DNA from: Micromonospora phaseoli
Lineage (GTDB): Bacteria > Actinomycetota > Actinomycetes > Mycobacteriales > Micromonosporaceae
Assembly (NCBI RefSeq): GCF_900109115.1
Contig: NZ_FNYV01000002.1
Coordinates: forward strand, 434,001 to 498,000
Direction: 5' to 3'
DNA length: 64,000 bases
Shown here: positions 1-9,238 of the stretch, piece by piece
Position numbering within the stretch: position 1 is the stretch's first letter
Layout of the letters: the number at the start of each line of letters is the position of its first letter
Position numbers and translations under genes: made by a program
Notes under the pieces: model-generated
Database searches by the model: none
The model's input: the letters and a program-made list of their open reading frames with translations, nothing else
Told to the model about the DNA's origin: nothing

Positions 1-1
1 G

Positions 2-1282
2 CAGATCTACGACTGCAACGGCACCGGGGCGCAGCGCTGGTCGGCCGGCGGCGGGCAGTTGGTCAACCCGAACTCGGGAAAGTGCCTCGACGCGACCGGC
101 CAGAGCTCGGCCGACGGCACCCCGCTACAGCTCTGGACCTGCACCGGCGGCGCGAACCAGACCTGGACGCTGCCCACCGGCGGCACCCCTCCCCCGTCGA
201 CCGGGTTCGTCCACCCCGGGGTGCACGTCAGTCGCGGTCAGCTCGACTTCGTCCGGGGTCGGGTGCAGGCCGGCGCCCAGCCCTGGACGTCCGCCTTCAA
301 CCAGATGATGAACAGCCGGTACGCCTCGCTGACCCGGACCCCGGCCCCGCGCGCGGTCGTCGAGTGCGGCTCCTACTCCAACCCCAACAACGGGTGCACC
401 GACGAGCGGGAGGACGCGATCGCCGCGTACACCCACGCGCTCGCCTGGTACCTCACCGGGGACTCCCGGTACGCGCAGAAGTCGATCGAGATCATGGACG
501 CCTGGTCGGCGACGATCACCTCGCACACCGGGAGCAACGGGCCACTGCAGACGGGTTGGGCGGGGTCGGTCTGGCCCCGGGCGGCGGAGATCATCCGGTA
601 CACGTACAGCAGCTGGCCCAACGCCACCCGCTTCGCCACCATGCTGCGCAACGTCTACCTGCCGGTGGTGCGCAACGGCTCCGGCAGCAACGGCAACTGG
701 GAACTCACCATGATGGAGGCCGCGGTCGGCATCGCCGTGTTCCTGGAGGACCGGGGGGCCTACGACGCGGCGGTCACCCGCTTCCTGAACCGGGCCCGCG
801 CCTTCATCTACCTGCCCAGCGACGGCGAACTGCCGTACACCGTGCCGGGCAGCGGCCTGACCACCCGTACCCAGATCATCAACTACTGGCACGGGCAGTC
901 GACCTTCGTCGCCGGCCTCGCCCAGGAGACCTGCCGCGACTTCACCCACACCGGGTACGGGATCTCCGCCATCTCGCACGTCGCGGAGACCTCCCGGATC
1001 CAGGGCCGGGACCTGTACCCGCAGGTAGGTGAGCGGCTGCGGCACGCCCTGGGCTTCCACTCGACGTACCAACTGGGTGAGCCGGCGCCCGGCTGGCTCT
1101 GCGGCGGCAACCTCACCCGCGGGCTCGGCCCGATCACCGAGATCGGCTACAACGCCATGGCCAACCGGTTGGGCAACTCGATGACCAACACCCGGACCCT
1201 GACGTTGCAGCAGCGCCCGGCCGGCAGCAACAACCTCTTCGTCGCCTGGGAGACGCTGACCCACGGGGACAACATCTCCTGA
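2..1282 (+). CDS. Secreted ricin-lectin plus alginate-lyase-type protein (5' end outside window)
   Basis: The reading frame is already open at the first bases of the window, so the start and any signal peptide lie upstream. The first ~55 visible residues are the end of a ricin-type beta-trefoil lectin domain: there are QRW, QLW and QTW (QxW) motifs and a GKCLDATG repeat. A short Thr/Pro linker follows, then a ~330-residue all-helical domain typical of the alginate lyase superfamily (HPGVHVS, NSRYASLTR, a GNWELTMMEA helix and an NYWHGQST segment). Such enzymes are extracellular and cleave uronate-rich polysaccharides by beta-elimination; the lectin domain would tether the enzyme to glycan. Substrate cannot be told from sequence. 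It lies upstream of an SDR and a fucosidase locus, which fits a polysaccharide-degrading neighbourhood, but no shared regulation is visible. Confidence 0.82.
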   Translation, partial: QIYDCNGTGAQRWSAGGGQLVNPNSGKCLDATGQSSADGTPLQLWTCTGGANQTWTLPTGGTPPPSTGFVHPGVHVSRGQLDFVRGRVQAGAQPWTSAFNQMMNSRYASLTRTPAPRAVVECGSYSNPNNGCTDEREDAIAAYTHALAWYLTGDSRYAQKSIEIMDAWSATITSHTGSNGPLQTGWAGSVWPRAAEIIRYTYSSWPNATRFATMLRNVYLPVVRNGSGSNGNWELTMMEAAVGIAVFLEDRGAYDAAVTRFLNRARAFIYLPSDGELPYTVPGSGLTTRTQIINYWHGQSTFVAGLAQETCRDFTHTGYGISAISHVAETSRIQGRDLYPQVGERLRHALGFHSTYQLGEPAPGWLCGGNLTRGLGPITEIGYNAMANRLGNSMTNTRTLTLQQRPAGSNNLFVAWETLTHGDNIS

Positions 1283-1383
1283 CGGCGGGGACGCCCGCCG
1301 GCTCCGTCTCCGCACCTCACCGGCGACGGCGCAGCTCGACAGGGCGCACGGCACGAACGTCCGCCTTTCGGCAGAATGACAGG

Positions 1384-2166
1384 ATGAGAATCGATCTTGC
1401 TGGCCGGACCGCGCTCGTCACCGGCTCGACCCAGGGCATCGGTCGGGCCATCGCCGCCGGGCTGGCGGCGGCGGGAGCCCGGGTCGGCATCAACGGACGC
1501 TCGCCGGAGTCCGTCGACCGGGCACTGACCGAGCTCGGCGAGGGGGACTTCGTCGCCGTACCCGCCGACGTTTCCACGGCCGACGGCGCGCTCGCGGCGG
1601 TCGACGCCCTTCCCCGGGTCGACATCCTGATCAACAATCTCGGCATCTTCGGCGCCCAGCCCGCCCTGGAGATCAGTGACGACGACTGGCGGCGCTACTT
1701 CGAGGTCAACGTGTTGGCGGCGGTCCGGCTGACCCGGGCGTACCTGCCCGGAATGCGCGAGCGTGGCTGGGGACGGGTCCAGTACATCGCCAGCGACTCG
1801 GCCGTGGCGATCCCGGTCGAGATGATCCACTACGGCGTCTCCAAGACCGCCCTGCTGGGCGTCGCCCGGGGCTTCGCCAAGGAGGCGGCGGGCTCGGGCG
1901 TCACCGTGAACAGCGTCATCGCCGGGCCCACCCACACCGGCGGGGTCGAGCAGTTCGTCCGCTCGCTGGTCGGCACGGACCTGCCCTGGGAGCAGGCGCA
2001 GCGCGAGTTCATGGTCCGGTACCGTCCGCAGTCGCTGCTGCAACGCCTCATCGAGCCGGCGGAGATCGCCAACATGGTCGTCTATCTGGCCTCGCCGCTG
2101 GCGTCGGCGACCACCGGCGCCGCGGCACGGGTGGACGGTGGCTACGTGGACTCCATCCTGCCGTGA
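1384..2166 (+). CDS. SDR-family NAD(P)-dependent oxidoreductase
   Basis: This 260-residue classical short-chain dehydrogenase has the cofactor motif TGSTQGIG near residues 14-21, an NNLG motif (NNAG equivalent), a catalytic Ser in the YIASDSA segment and the YGVSK (YxxxK) active-site pair. The C-terminal TGAAARVDGGYVDS is the usual SDR end. The start ATG follows a weak AGG-like ribosome site. The substrate is unknown. It precedes the fucosidase locus on the same strand, so a role as a sugar or sugar-acid dehydrogenase is possible, but none of the locus operators lies upstream of it and 600 bp separates it from the fucosidase. I therefore keep the call generic. Confidence 0.85.
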   Translation: MRIDLAGRTALVTGSTQGIGRAIAAGLAAAGARVGINGRSPESVDRALTELGEGDFVAVPADVSTADGALAAVDALPRVDILINNLGIFGAQPALEISDDDWRRYFEVNVLAAVRLTRAYLPGMRERGWGRVQYIASDSAVAIPVEMIHYGVSKTALLGVARGFAKEAAGSGVTVNSVIAGPTHTGGVEQFVRSLVGTDLPWEQAQREFMVRYRPQSLLQRLIEPAEIANMVVYLASPLASATTGAAARVDGGYVDSILP

Positions 2167-2358
2167 TGCCCGTCCGGCTGCCGTCCCGGATGCCGTCCGC
2201 GACAGTCCACGCGCCGCGCAGGGCACTCTCGTTCGGGCCGGATCACCCGCCGCGACCAACTCCGCGCGCACGCTCCGTCGGCCGTCGCGGCCGGCACGGT
2301 GAAGCCAGCGGGCACGGTAGGGCGGGACGGACAAGTAGGCGAGGAAGCCGCACCGCAT

Positions 2359-2369
2359 ACATCGGATGT
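2359..2369. promoter_or_regulatory. Putative GntR-type operator, copy 1
   Basis: Perfect palindrome ACATC-G-GATGT, extended by one base pair each side to TACATCGGATGTA. The same core recurs at 2580, 5864 and 6754, with a one-mismatch copy at 11976, all within 10 kb around the GntR/FadR-type regulator gene. Binding is inferred. Confidence 0.6.
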
Positions 2370-2579
2370 ATCGCCAGCCTTCTCCACGGGCCGCTCCACT
2401 TTCCCGCACCAGCGCAGCGCTGACCCCGACGGCACGCCCAACGAGGACCCCATCCGGCGCGAACCCAGAGGGCATCAGCGCCTACGGTCTACTGGCTTGT
2501 GACGTGGCCAGACGGTCCTGAGCGAGGCTCGCAATCGACCATTGCCTATTTCATCACGCCGGAGTAACCTTCGCGAAAC

Positions 2580-2590
2580 ACATCAGATGT
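2580..2590. promoter_or_regulatory. Putative GntR-type operator, copy 2
   Basis: Perfect palindrome ACATC-A-GATGT, about 180 bases before the chosen fucosidase start and 211 bases after copy 1. Two sites spaced this way upstream of one gene suggest repression, possibly with looping. Confidence 0.65.
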
Positions 2591-2768
2591 CTGGGTGTTG
2601 AAATCGGAGCGCCGCCTGGCCACCGGAGCCACCTCACGACACCCCAGGATCACGGTCCGTCGCGGACTGCCACACCTTTCGGCCCGATCCGGCCGCGAGG
2701 CTCCGGTACCGACGTTCGTTCACTTGGCGCGCTTCGGCTGGCCGAATCGGCCGGCGATTGGAGGATCG

Positions 2769-5765
2769 ATGTCAGACGTGACCCGACGGCAGGCCCTGAA
2801 GATGGGAGCGGCCGGCGCGAGCGGCGCGCTGCTGCCCGGCGCCTGGACTGCCGTGGCACAGGCCGATTCGGTGGCGCCGCCTCAGGTGCTGGCCGCCGGC
2901 GACCTGGCACTCTGGTATGACGAGGGTGCGGGCACCGACTGGCTGCGGGCGCTGCCGATCGGCAACGGACGCCTCGGTGGCATGGTGTTCGGCAACGTCG
3001 ATGCCGAACGTCTCCAACTCAACGAGGACACCGTCTGGGCCGGGAGCCCACACGACCCGAGCAACACCCGAGGTCTGGCAGCGCTGCCGGAGATCCGACG
3101 GTTGGTCTTCGCCAACCAGTGGACCCAGGCGCAGAATCTGATCAACCAGAACATGCTCGGCAACCCGGGCGGCCAGTTGGCGTACCAGACGGTGGGCAAC
3201 CTCCGGATGGCCTTCCCCTCGGGATCGGCATCGCAGTACCACCGGCAGCTCGATCTCACCACCGCCACCACCACCGTGTCCTACGTGATGAACGGCGTGC
3301 GCTACCACCGGGAGACGTTCGCCAGCGCGCCGGACCAGATCATCGCGATGCGGCTGACCGCCGACCGTACCGGCTCGATCAGCTTCACCGCCACGTTCGA
3401 CAGCCCGCAGCGGACGACGTCCTCCAGCCCCGACGGCGCCACGATCGCCCTCGACGGCGTCTCCGGCAACCAGGAGGGCATCACCGGCGCGGTCCGTTTC
3501 CACGCCCTGGCCAGCGCGGTCATCAGCGGCGGCAGCGTCACCAGTTCGGCTGGCACACTGCGGGTCACCAACGCCACCAGCGTGACGCTCCTGGTCTCGA
3601 TCGGCTCGAGCTACGTCAACTACCGCAACGTCGGTGGCGACTACCAGGGCATCGCGCGCCGGCACCTCAGCGCCGCCCGCACCGTCAGCTACGACCAGTT
3701 GCGCAGCCGGCACGTGGCCGACTACCAGGCGCTGTTCGGCCGGGTGAGCCTCGAGCTCGGCCGGACCTCGGCCGCCGACCAGACGACCGACGTGCGGATC
3801 GCGCAGCACAACAGCGTCAGCGACCCCCAGTTCTCGGCGCTGCTGTTCCAGTTCGGCCGGTATCTGCTGATCTCCTCCTCCCGCCCCGGCACCCAGCCGG
3901 CCAACCTCCAGGGCATCTGGAACGACTCCCTGACCCCGTCGTGGGACTCGAAGTACACCATCAACGCCAACCTGCCGATGAACTACTGGTTGGCCAACAC
4001 GACCAACCTGTCGGAGTGCCACGGCCCGGTGTTCGACATGGTCCGGGACCTCGCGGTCGCCGGCGCCCGGACCGCCCAGGTGCAGTACGGGGCCGGTGGC
4101 TGGGTGACCCATCACAACACCGACGCCTGGCGCGCCACCTCGGTGGTCGACGGCGCGTTCTGGGGCATGTGGCAGACCGGCGGAGCCTGGCTGGCCACCC
4201 TCATCTGGGACCACTACCTGTTCACCGGCGACATCGAGTTCCTGCGCACGAACTACCCCGCCATGAAGGGCGCCGCGCAGTTCTTCCTCGACACCCTCGT
4301 CACCGAACCCAGCCTCGGCTACCTGGTCACCAATCCGTCGAACTCACCGGAGATCGGCCACCACGCGGACGCGAGCGTCTGTGCCGGCCCCACCATGGAC
4401 AACCAGATCCTGCGGGACCTCTTCGACGGCTGCGCCCGGGCCAGCGAGATCCTCAGCGTGGACACCACCTTCCGGGCACAGGTCCGGGCCACCCGGGACC
4501 GGCTGGCCCCGATGCGCGTCGGGTCCCGCGGCAACATCATGGAGTGGCTCTACGACTGGGTGGAACCCGAGCGCACCCACCGGCACATCTCCCACCTGTA
4601 CGGACTGGCCCCCAGTAACCAGATCACCAGGCGCGGCACGCCACAGCTGTTCGAGGCGGCCCGCCGCACCCTGGAGATCCGCGGTGACGACGGCACCGGC
4701 TGGTCACTCGCCTGGAAAATCAACTTCTGGGCACGGATGGAGGAGGGCAACCGCGCCCACGACCTGATCCGTTACCTCGCCACGCCCGCCCGACTCGCCC
4801 CGAACATGTTTGACCTGCACCCGCCCTTCCAGATCGACGGCAACTTCGGCGCCACCGCCGGCATCGCGGAGATGCTGCTCCAGAGCCACGCCGGCGAGCT
4901 GCACATCCTGCCGGCGCTGCCGGGTGCCTGGCCCACCGGTCAGGTGAGCGGCCTGCGGGCCAGGGGCGGGTACACCGTCGGTATCGCCTGGAGCAGCAGC
5001 CAGGCCGCCGAGGTCGTCGTCCGGGCGGACCGCGCCGGCATCGTCCGGCTGCGTGGTCGGCTGTTCGCCGGCAATCACAGCGTGGTCGACGCCGCGGACG
5101 GCACGCCGGCCACGACCCGACGACTGGAGACCGACCTCGTCGAGGTCACCGTGCAGGCCGGCCGCACCTACCGGGCCACCCCCACCGGCGCCAGCACCGG
5201 GCCCACCTTGGAGCAGAGCTTCTCCAACGCCAGCACCACGAACGACAGCAACACCGGTGTCGGCAACTTCGACGGCAACGGCGCGACGCTCTCCGCGCAG
5301 GCTCTGGCCCAGGCCGGCGTCACCCCGGGTGCGACGGTGAGCCGCAACGGGGTGAACTTCCGGTGGCCCAATGTGGCACCTGGTGGCGCCGACAACGCGA
5401 TCGCCTCGGGGCAGTCCATCAGCCTGGCCGGCACTGGACGTACGCTCGGTTTCCTCGCCACCGGCACCTACGGCGCCGTCTCGGGCACCGCCGCGGTGGT
5501 CTACGCCGACGGGGCACGGCAGACCTTCACGCTGAGCACCCCGGACTGGTACGGCGGCCCGCACTCCGGTGGCACCGCCGCCATCGTGACGCAGTACCAG
5601 AACCGGCCGAACAACCAGCGCCAGAACACCGCTGCATGTATCTACTACGTCGGCGTGACGCTGCAGAACAAGGCGGTGGCCCGCGTCGAACTGCCCAACA
5701 TCAGCGCCCGCCCGGCAGCCGGCGTGCCGACGATGCACGTCTTCGCGATCGCCATCGGCGGATGA
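2769..5765 (+). CDS. Secreted GH95-family alpha-L-fucosidase with C-terminal accessory domain
   Basis: The start at 2769 is chosen because GGAGG lies just upstream and the protein then begins with a twin-arginine signal (MSDVTRRQALKMG, followed by an Ala-rich stretch ending near AQADS). The mature part matches glycoside hydrolase family 95: LWYDEGAGTDW, ALPIGNGRLGGMVFG, LNEDTVWAGSP, NLQGIWND, a central alpha/alpha-barrel with HHNTDAWR, GLAPSNQI and the NFGATAGIAEMLLQS segment. Family members hydrolyse terminal alpha-L-fucose (some act on L-galactose). The last ~190 residues form a beta-rich domain with repeated Gly/Thr segments, probably an accessory or binding module. The protein is 998 residues, longer than catalytic-only GH95 enzymes (~750-800). 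It sits behind two operator copies and next to fuconate dehydratase and a sugar importer, so release of fucose for uptake is the likely job. Confidence 0.9.
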   Translation: MSDVTRRQALKMGAAGASGALLPGAWTAVAQADSVAPPQVLAAGDLALWYDEGAGTDWLRALPIGNGRLGGMVFGNVDAERLQLNEDTVWAGSPHDPSNTRGLAALPEIRRLVFANQWTQAQNLINQNMLGNPGGQLAYQTVGNLRMAFPSGSASQYHRQLDLTTATTTVSYVMNGVRYHRETFASAPDQIIAMRLTADRTGSISFTATFDSPQRTTSSSPDGATIALDGVSGNQEGITGAVRFHALASAVISGGSVTSSAGTLRVTNATSVTLLVSIGSSYVNYRNVGGDYQGIARRHLSAARTVSYDQLRSRHVADYQALFGRVSLELGRTSAADQTTDVRIAQHNSVSDPQFSALLFQFGRYLLISSSRPGTQPANLQGIWNDSLTPSWDSKYTINANLPMNYWLANTTNLSECHGPVFDMVRDLAVAGARTAQVQYGAGGWVTHHNTDAWRATSVVDGAFWGMWQTGGAWLATLIWDHYLFTGDIEFLRTNYPAMKGAAQFFLDTLVTEPSLGYLVTNPSNSPEIGHHADASVCAGPTMDNQILRDLFDGCARASEILSVDTTFRAQVRATRDRLAPMRVGSRGNIMEWLYDWVEPERTHRHISHLYGLAPSNQITRRGTPQLFEAARRTLEIRGDDGTGWSLAWKINFWARMEEGNRAHDLIRYLATPARLAPNMFDLHPPFQIDGNFGATAGIAEMLLQSHAGELHILPALPGAWPTGQVSGLRARGGYTVGIAWSSSQAAEVVVRADRAGIVRLRGRLFAGNHSVVDAADGTPATTRRLETDLVEVTVQAGRTYRATPTGASTGPTLEQSFSNASTTNDSNTGVGNFDGNGATLSAQALAQAGVTPGATVSRNGVNFRWPNVAPGGADNAIASGQSISLAGTGRTLGFLATGTYGAVSGTAAVVYADGARQTFTLSTPDWYGGPHSGGTAAIVTQYQNRPNNQRQNTAACIYYVGVTLQNKAVARVELPNISARPAAGVPTMHVFAIAIGG

Positions 5766-5799
5766 GCAGGGTCGAGATCAGCTAGGGCGGCGATCCGCT

Positions 5800-5847
5800 C
5801 CACGTCGGCGGGTCTTCGCCAAGACCCGTGAAGACCCGCCGACGTGG
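5800..5847. terminator. Large perfect hairpin after the fucosidase gene
   Basis: Arms 5800-5817 and 5830-5847 are exact reverse complements (18 bp) with a 12-base loop. It lies 35 bases after the fucosidase stop and before the regulator operator, so it likely ends fucosidase transcription. There is no T-tract, as is common for actinomycete terminators. Confidence 0.7.
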
Positions 5848-5863
5848 ATCCTGGCGGCGATAA

Positions 5864-5874
5864 ACATCGGATGT
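5864..5874. promoter_or_regulatory. Putative GntR-type operator, copy 3 (autoregulatory)
   Basis: Perfect palindrome ACATC-G-GATGT about 100 bases upstream of the chosen start of the GntR regulator gene, a position that fits autoregulation. It is flanked by AT-rich bases (TAA before, CTTTAT after) that could form part of a promoter. Confidence 0.65.
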
Positions 5875-5966
5875 CTTTATAGTGATGCGTGTCGCCGGCT
5901 TGCACCGAGCCTGCCGGTAGCGGTCCATGCCGACGGCGCATGGCGGTCCGGTTCGAAGGGGGCCTG

Positions 5967-6662
5967 GTGGCACTGACCGACGACGCGATCGCGCGGATCC
6001 GAAGCATGATCCAGAGTGGCGAGCTGCCGCCGGGCGCGAGGCTCCCACCGGAGCCACAGCTGGCCGCCCAGATGGGGCTCTCCCGTAGCGGCGTGCGGGA
6101 AGCGGTGAAGGTGCTCGAATCGGCCCGAGTGCTCGACGTGCGGCGCGGCGACGGGACCTACGTCACCAGCCTCGCTCCCCGGCTGCTGCTGGAGGGGCTG
6201 GGGGTCGCCGTTGAGCTGCTACGCGACGACACCCTGCTGGAGGTCATGGAGGTGCGCCGGATGCTGGAGCCGGTGGCGACCGGACTGGCGGCGCTCCGGA
6301 TGACCGAGACCGAACTCGACGATCTCGCCCAGATCCTGGAGGACATGCGGGCCGCGGCCGACGACGCGGAGAAACTCATCCAGTTCGACACCGCCTTCCA
6401 CCACACCGTCATCGCGACCACCGGCAACGAGACACTGACCTCCCTGCTGGACGGATTGTCCAGCCGCACCGTGCGGGCGCGGGTGTGGCGGGGATTGATA
6501 GAGGGCAACGCGGCGCACAAGACGATCGACGAACACCACGCGATCTACCTCGCGCTGCGTTCGCGCGACCAACTGCTCGCCCACGCCAGCGCGTTGATGC
6601 ACGTCAACACCTCCGAGGCGTGGTTGCGTACGGTGCTCGCCGCGCAGCCGACGGAAGGGTAG
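5967..6662 (+). CDS. GntR/FadR-subfamily transcriptional regulator of the fucose locus
   Basis: Start GTG at 5967 is chosen because AAGGGGG precedes it and the homologous part begins at once; the frame is open to 5889 but that stretch is not protein-like. Residues ~1-65 form the winged helix-turn-helix (IRSMIQSGELPPGARLPPE, LAAQMGLSRSGVREAVKVLES, VRRGDGTYV). Residues ~75-220 form the all-helical FCD ligand-binding domain, with VRRMLEP, FDTAFHHTVI and the EHHAIYLALRSRD segment that supplies metal or ligand-binding His and Asp residues in the family. FadR/FCD regulators commonly sense sugar acids. With ACATCNGATGT upstream of itself, of the fucosidase and (degenerate) of the ABC operon, it probably represses them until L-fucose or a fuconate derivative is present. 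The ligand is inferred. Confidence 0.88.
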   Translation: MALTDDAIARIRSMIQSGELPPGARLPPEPQLAAQMGLSRSGVREAVKVLESARVLDVRRGDGTYVTSLAPRLLLEGLGVAVELLRDDTLLEVMEVRRMLEPVATGLAALRMTETELDDLAQILEDMRAAADDAEKLIQFDTAFHHTVIATTGNETLTSLLDGLSSRTVRARVWRGLIEGNAAHKTIDEHHAIYLALRSRDQLLAHASALMHVNTSEAWLRTVLAAQPTEG

Positions 6663-6753
6663 ATCGCGGCGGTCGTGGCCATGCCGGCGGTGCGGCCAGG
6701 GCCGGGTGGTCGACCCTGCCGTGGCTGAGCAGGCAGCACGACCACCGAATCAG

Positions 6754-6764
6754 ACATCAGATGT
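6754..6764. promoter_or_regulatory. Putative GntR-type operator, copy 4, between convergent genes
   Basis: Perfect palindrome ACATC-A-GATGT. It lies after the regulator stop (6662) and just beyond the end of the oppositely oriented fuconate dehydratase gene, where no promoter is expected. It could serve DNA looping, regulator titration or an antisense transcript. Confidence 0.55.
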
Positions 6765-6781
6765 GCAGAGCGAGGACTTTC

Positions 6782-8110
6782 CTATCGCGACCCCGATGGC
6801 AGGTCGACGACCGGCTCGCCGGCCCACTCGGGCCCGTCCGGGAAGCGGTAGGCGGCCAACGCGGCGGGGACGATCTCCGCGCTCATGCCCGCAGCGGTGG
6901 GCGCCAGGTAGCGCCCGCCCTCGACGCGTACCGGATCCGCGAAATGCTCGTGCAGATGGTCGACGTACTCGATGGCCCGGTCGTCGGTGCTGCCGCTCAC
7001 CGCGACGAAGTCGAACATGGCCAGGTGCTGGACCAGTTCGCACAGGCCCACTCCGCCGGCGTGCGGGCAGACCGGCACCCCGAACTTCGCGGCGAGCAGC
7101 AGGATCGCCAGGTTCTCGTTGACACCGGCGACCCGGCACGCGTCGATCTGCACCACGTCGACGGCGTCTGCCTGCAACAACTGCTTGAACATCACCGCGT
7201 TGTGCACGTGCTCGCCGGTGGCCACCTTCACCGGGGCGAGCGCCTTGCGCACGGCGGCGTGGCCGATGATGTCGTCCGGCGAGGTCGGCTCCTCGATCCA
7301 GTAGGGGTCGAATTCGGCGAGCTCCCGCATCCACCGGATCGCCTCCGGTACACCCCAGATCTGGTTGGCGTCGACCGCGATCCGGACGTCCGGCCCGACG
7401 GCGTGGCGGGCGATGCCCATCCGGCGTACGTCGTCGGCCAGGTCGCCACCGACCTTCAGCTTGATCAGCCGGTACCCGGCGTGCACCGCCTCCACGCAGA
7501 GCCGGGCCAACTTCTCGTCGTCGTAGCCCAGCCACCCGGGAGTGGTGGTGTAGGCCGGATAGCCCGCCGCCCGCAGCAGGCGCTCCCGCTCCGCCCGCCC
7601 GCCTTCGACGGCGTTCAGCAGCGCCAGCGCCTCCGCTTCGGTGAGGGCGTCGCGCAGGTAGCGGAAGTCGACCTGTGCCACGAGCTGTTCGGGGGTCAGG
7701 TCGGCCAGCAACTTCCACAGCGGCTTGCCGGCCCGCCTGGCGGCCAGGTCCCAGACCGCGTTGACCAGTCCGCCGGCAGCCATGTGCACGACGCCCTTCT
7801 CCGGCCCCAGCCAGCGGATCTGACTGTCACCGACGAGCCGCCGGGCCAGGGCCCCGGGGTCGGCGATCAGCTCGGCGACCGGCTGACCGACCACCATCGT
7901 GGCGAGCGACCGCACCGCCGCGACCTGGATCTCGGTGCCGCGACCCACCGTGAAGACGAGCCCGTGGCCTTCGGCGCCAGAGGTGGCACGCAGCCGGACG
8001 TAGGCGGCGGAGTAGTCCGGGAACGGGTTCATCGCGTCCGATCCGTCCCGGTGCCGCGAGGTGGGGAAGCGTACGTCGATGGTTTCCACGGACGAGATGC
8101 GGTCGGTCAC
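6782..8110 (-). CDS. L-fuconate dehydratase (enolase superfamily)
   Basis: This 442-residue protein belongs to the mandelate racemase/muconate lactonising branch of the enolase superfamily and has the pattern of L-fuconate dehydratases: [12 protein letters not shown] at the N-terminus, the KLKVGG base motif, metal ligands in [17 protein letters not shown] and GEHVHN, and the catalytic His in CPHAGGVGL. The enzyme removes water from L-fuconate to give 2-keto-3-deoxy-L-fuconate in the non-phosphorylated fucose pathway. Length agrees with the family (~430-445). It is the last gene of an operon with the sugar importer, 87 bases after the permease. The lactonase, fucose dehydrogenase and later enzymes of the route are not evident nearby, so they must be elsewhere. 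Rhamnonate or another 6-deoxy sugar acid is a less likely substrate. Confidence 0.85.
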   Translation of the reverse strand: MTDRISSVETIDVRFPTSRHRDGSDAMNPFPDYSAAYVRLRATSGAEGHGLVFTVGRGTEIQVAAVRSLATMVVGQPVAELIADPGALARRLVGDSQIRWLGPEKGVVHMAAGGLVNAVWDLAARRAGKPLWKLLADLTPEQLVAQVDFRYLRDALTEAEALALLNAVEGGRAERERLLRAAGYPAYTTTPGWLGYDDEKLARLCVEAVHAGYRLIKLKVGGDLADDVRRMGIARHAVGPDVRIAVDANQIWGVPEAIRWMRELAEFDPYWIEEPTSPDDIIGHAAVRKALAPVKVATGEHVHNAVMFKQLLQADAVDVVQIDACRVAGVNENLAILLLAAKFGVPVCPHAGGVGLCELVQHLAMFDFVAVSGSTDDRAIEYVDHLHEHFADPVRVEGGRYLAPTAAGMSAEIVPAALAAYRFPDGPEWAGEPVVDLPSGSR

Positions 8111-8197
8111 CGGAACTCCTGAGGGGTAGAACGTTTGCCGCTTGTGCCCGGAAACGTGGGTCTGTCGCGTCCGGCCCGGCCGCCTGGCCGCGCCGTC

Positions 8198-9238
8198 TCA
8201 CGTCTGTGCCTTGCCTCCGGTGATGCGGGAGACCACCAGGGCCACCAGGATGACCGTGCCGTTGAGGAAGTTCGTCCATTGAGCGGGCACCCCGGCCAGG
8301 GTCAGCACGTTAATGATCATGAAAAGTAGCAGGACACCGGTGAATGCGCCGAAAACGCTGCCCTTGCCACCATTGAGGCTGACGCCGCCGATCACCGCCG
8401 CCGCGAAGACCTGGAAGATCGCGCCGCTGCCCTGGGCCGCCGGCACCGCCGCTAGCCGACCGCTGATCAGCAAGCCGGCCAGCGCCGCGAGCACACTGGC
8501 CACGATGAGAGCGATCCACAGCACCCGGTCGGTACGGATGCCCGCCGCGCGGGCCGCGTCGACGTTACCGCCGATCGCGTAGAGGGCGCGGCCGGCCCGG
8601 GTGTAGCCGAGCACCACGATCCCGGCGGCGAACAGCAGCAGCGACACCCAGATCGACGCCGGCACCCCCCACCAGGTCGCCGAGCCGAGGTAGGTCATCG
8701 ACGCCGGCAGCGCGAAGAAGGTCTGGCCGCCGGAGATGCCGGTGAGCAGGCCGCGCAGCACGATGAGCATGCCCAACGTGACGACGAAACCGTTGAGGCC
8801 GAAGCGGACGATGAGCAGCCCGTTGAAGGCGCCGACCAGGGCACCGACGAGCAGCACGACCGGCACCGCCCAGGCATCCGGCAGCAGGTCGAGCCCGAGA
8901 CCACGGGTGAGCGCGGGGTCGATGATCAACCAGGCCGCGATGCCGGGCGCGAGGCCGAAGGTGGACTCCAGCGACAGGTCCATCTTGCCGGTGATCAGCA
9001 CGATGGTCTGGGCGAGCACGAGGATGGCGATCTCCGACATGCTCTGCAACACGTTGACGATGTTGTCGGACGTCAGGAAGACCGGGTTCACGATGAACCC
9101 GACGATCGCGACCGCGATGATCGCCGGCACCAGCGCGAGGTCCCGCAGCCGGGCCAGCGCCAGACTCCTCGGTGGTGGCGCGGAGGGCGACGGTGGTGGC
9201 GGAGGTGTCGACGCGACGGCGGACAACGTCTCAGACAT
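8198..9238 (-). CDS. Ribose-type sugar ABC transporter permease
   Basis: This 346-residue integral membrane protein has a Pro-rich cytoplasmic N-terminus (PPPPPSPSAPPP) followed by about 8-10 hydrophobic segments. It carries the RbsC-family signatures LAQTIVLITGKMDLS, NGFVVTLGMLIVLRG and the coupling-helix region YAIGGNVDAARAAGI. It forms the channel of a CUT2 (ribose-type) importer. Its start overlaps the end of the ATPase gene by 8 bases, so the two are translationally coupled. From the context (GH95 fucosidase, fuconate dehydratase) the cargo is probably L-fucose. Confidence 0.9.
   Translation of the reverse strand: MSETLSAVASTPPPPPSPSAPPPRSLALARLRDLALVPAIIAVAIVGFIVNPVFLTSDNIVNVLQSMSEIAILVLAQTIVLITGKMDLSLESTFGLAPGIAAWLIIDPALTRGLGLDLLPDAWAVPVVLLVGALVGAFNGLLIVRFGLNGFVVTLGMLIVLRGLLTGISGGQTFFALPASMTYLGSATWWGVPASIWVSLLLFAAGIVVLGYTRAGRALYAIGGNVDAARAAGIRTDRVLWIALIVASVLAALAGLLISGRLAAVPAAQGSGAIFQVFAAAVIGGVSLNGGKGSVFGAFTGVLLLFMIINVLTLAGVPAQWTNFLNGTVILVALVVSRITGGKAQT

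Larger units (their letters stand above)
2167..2768. other. Long intergenic region carrying two regulator sites
   Basis: No convincing gene is seen in these ~600 bases; the short frames have irregular codon use. It holds two perfect copies of the 11-bp palindrome ACATCNGATGT (2359 and 2580) and is the likely promoter and leader region of the GH95 fucosidase gene. A longer frame runs into the fucosidase from 2595, but its first 58 codons do not look like protein and lack a good ribosome site. Confidence 0.6.

Noticed and set aside
1384..2166. SDR as the L-fucose or 2-keto-3-deoxy-fuconate dehydrogenase of the locus
   Set aside because: Plausible by position, but no ACATCNGATGT site precedes it and the sequence has no fucose-specific mark, so I kept a generic call.
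2595..2768. Upstream start for the fucosidase adding 58 residues
   Set aside because: No ribosome site at 2595, the added residues are not signal-peptide-like, and GGAGG plus a twin-arginine signal mark 2769.
3119..4618. A 499-codon plus-strand frame within the fucosidase gene
   Set aside because: It is Arg/Pro-rich, lacks any motif and is fully inside the GH95 coding sequence in another frame.
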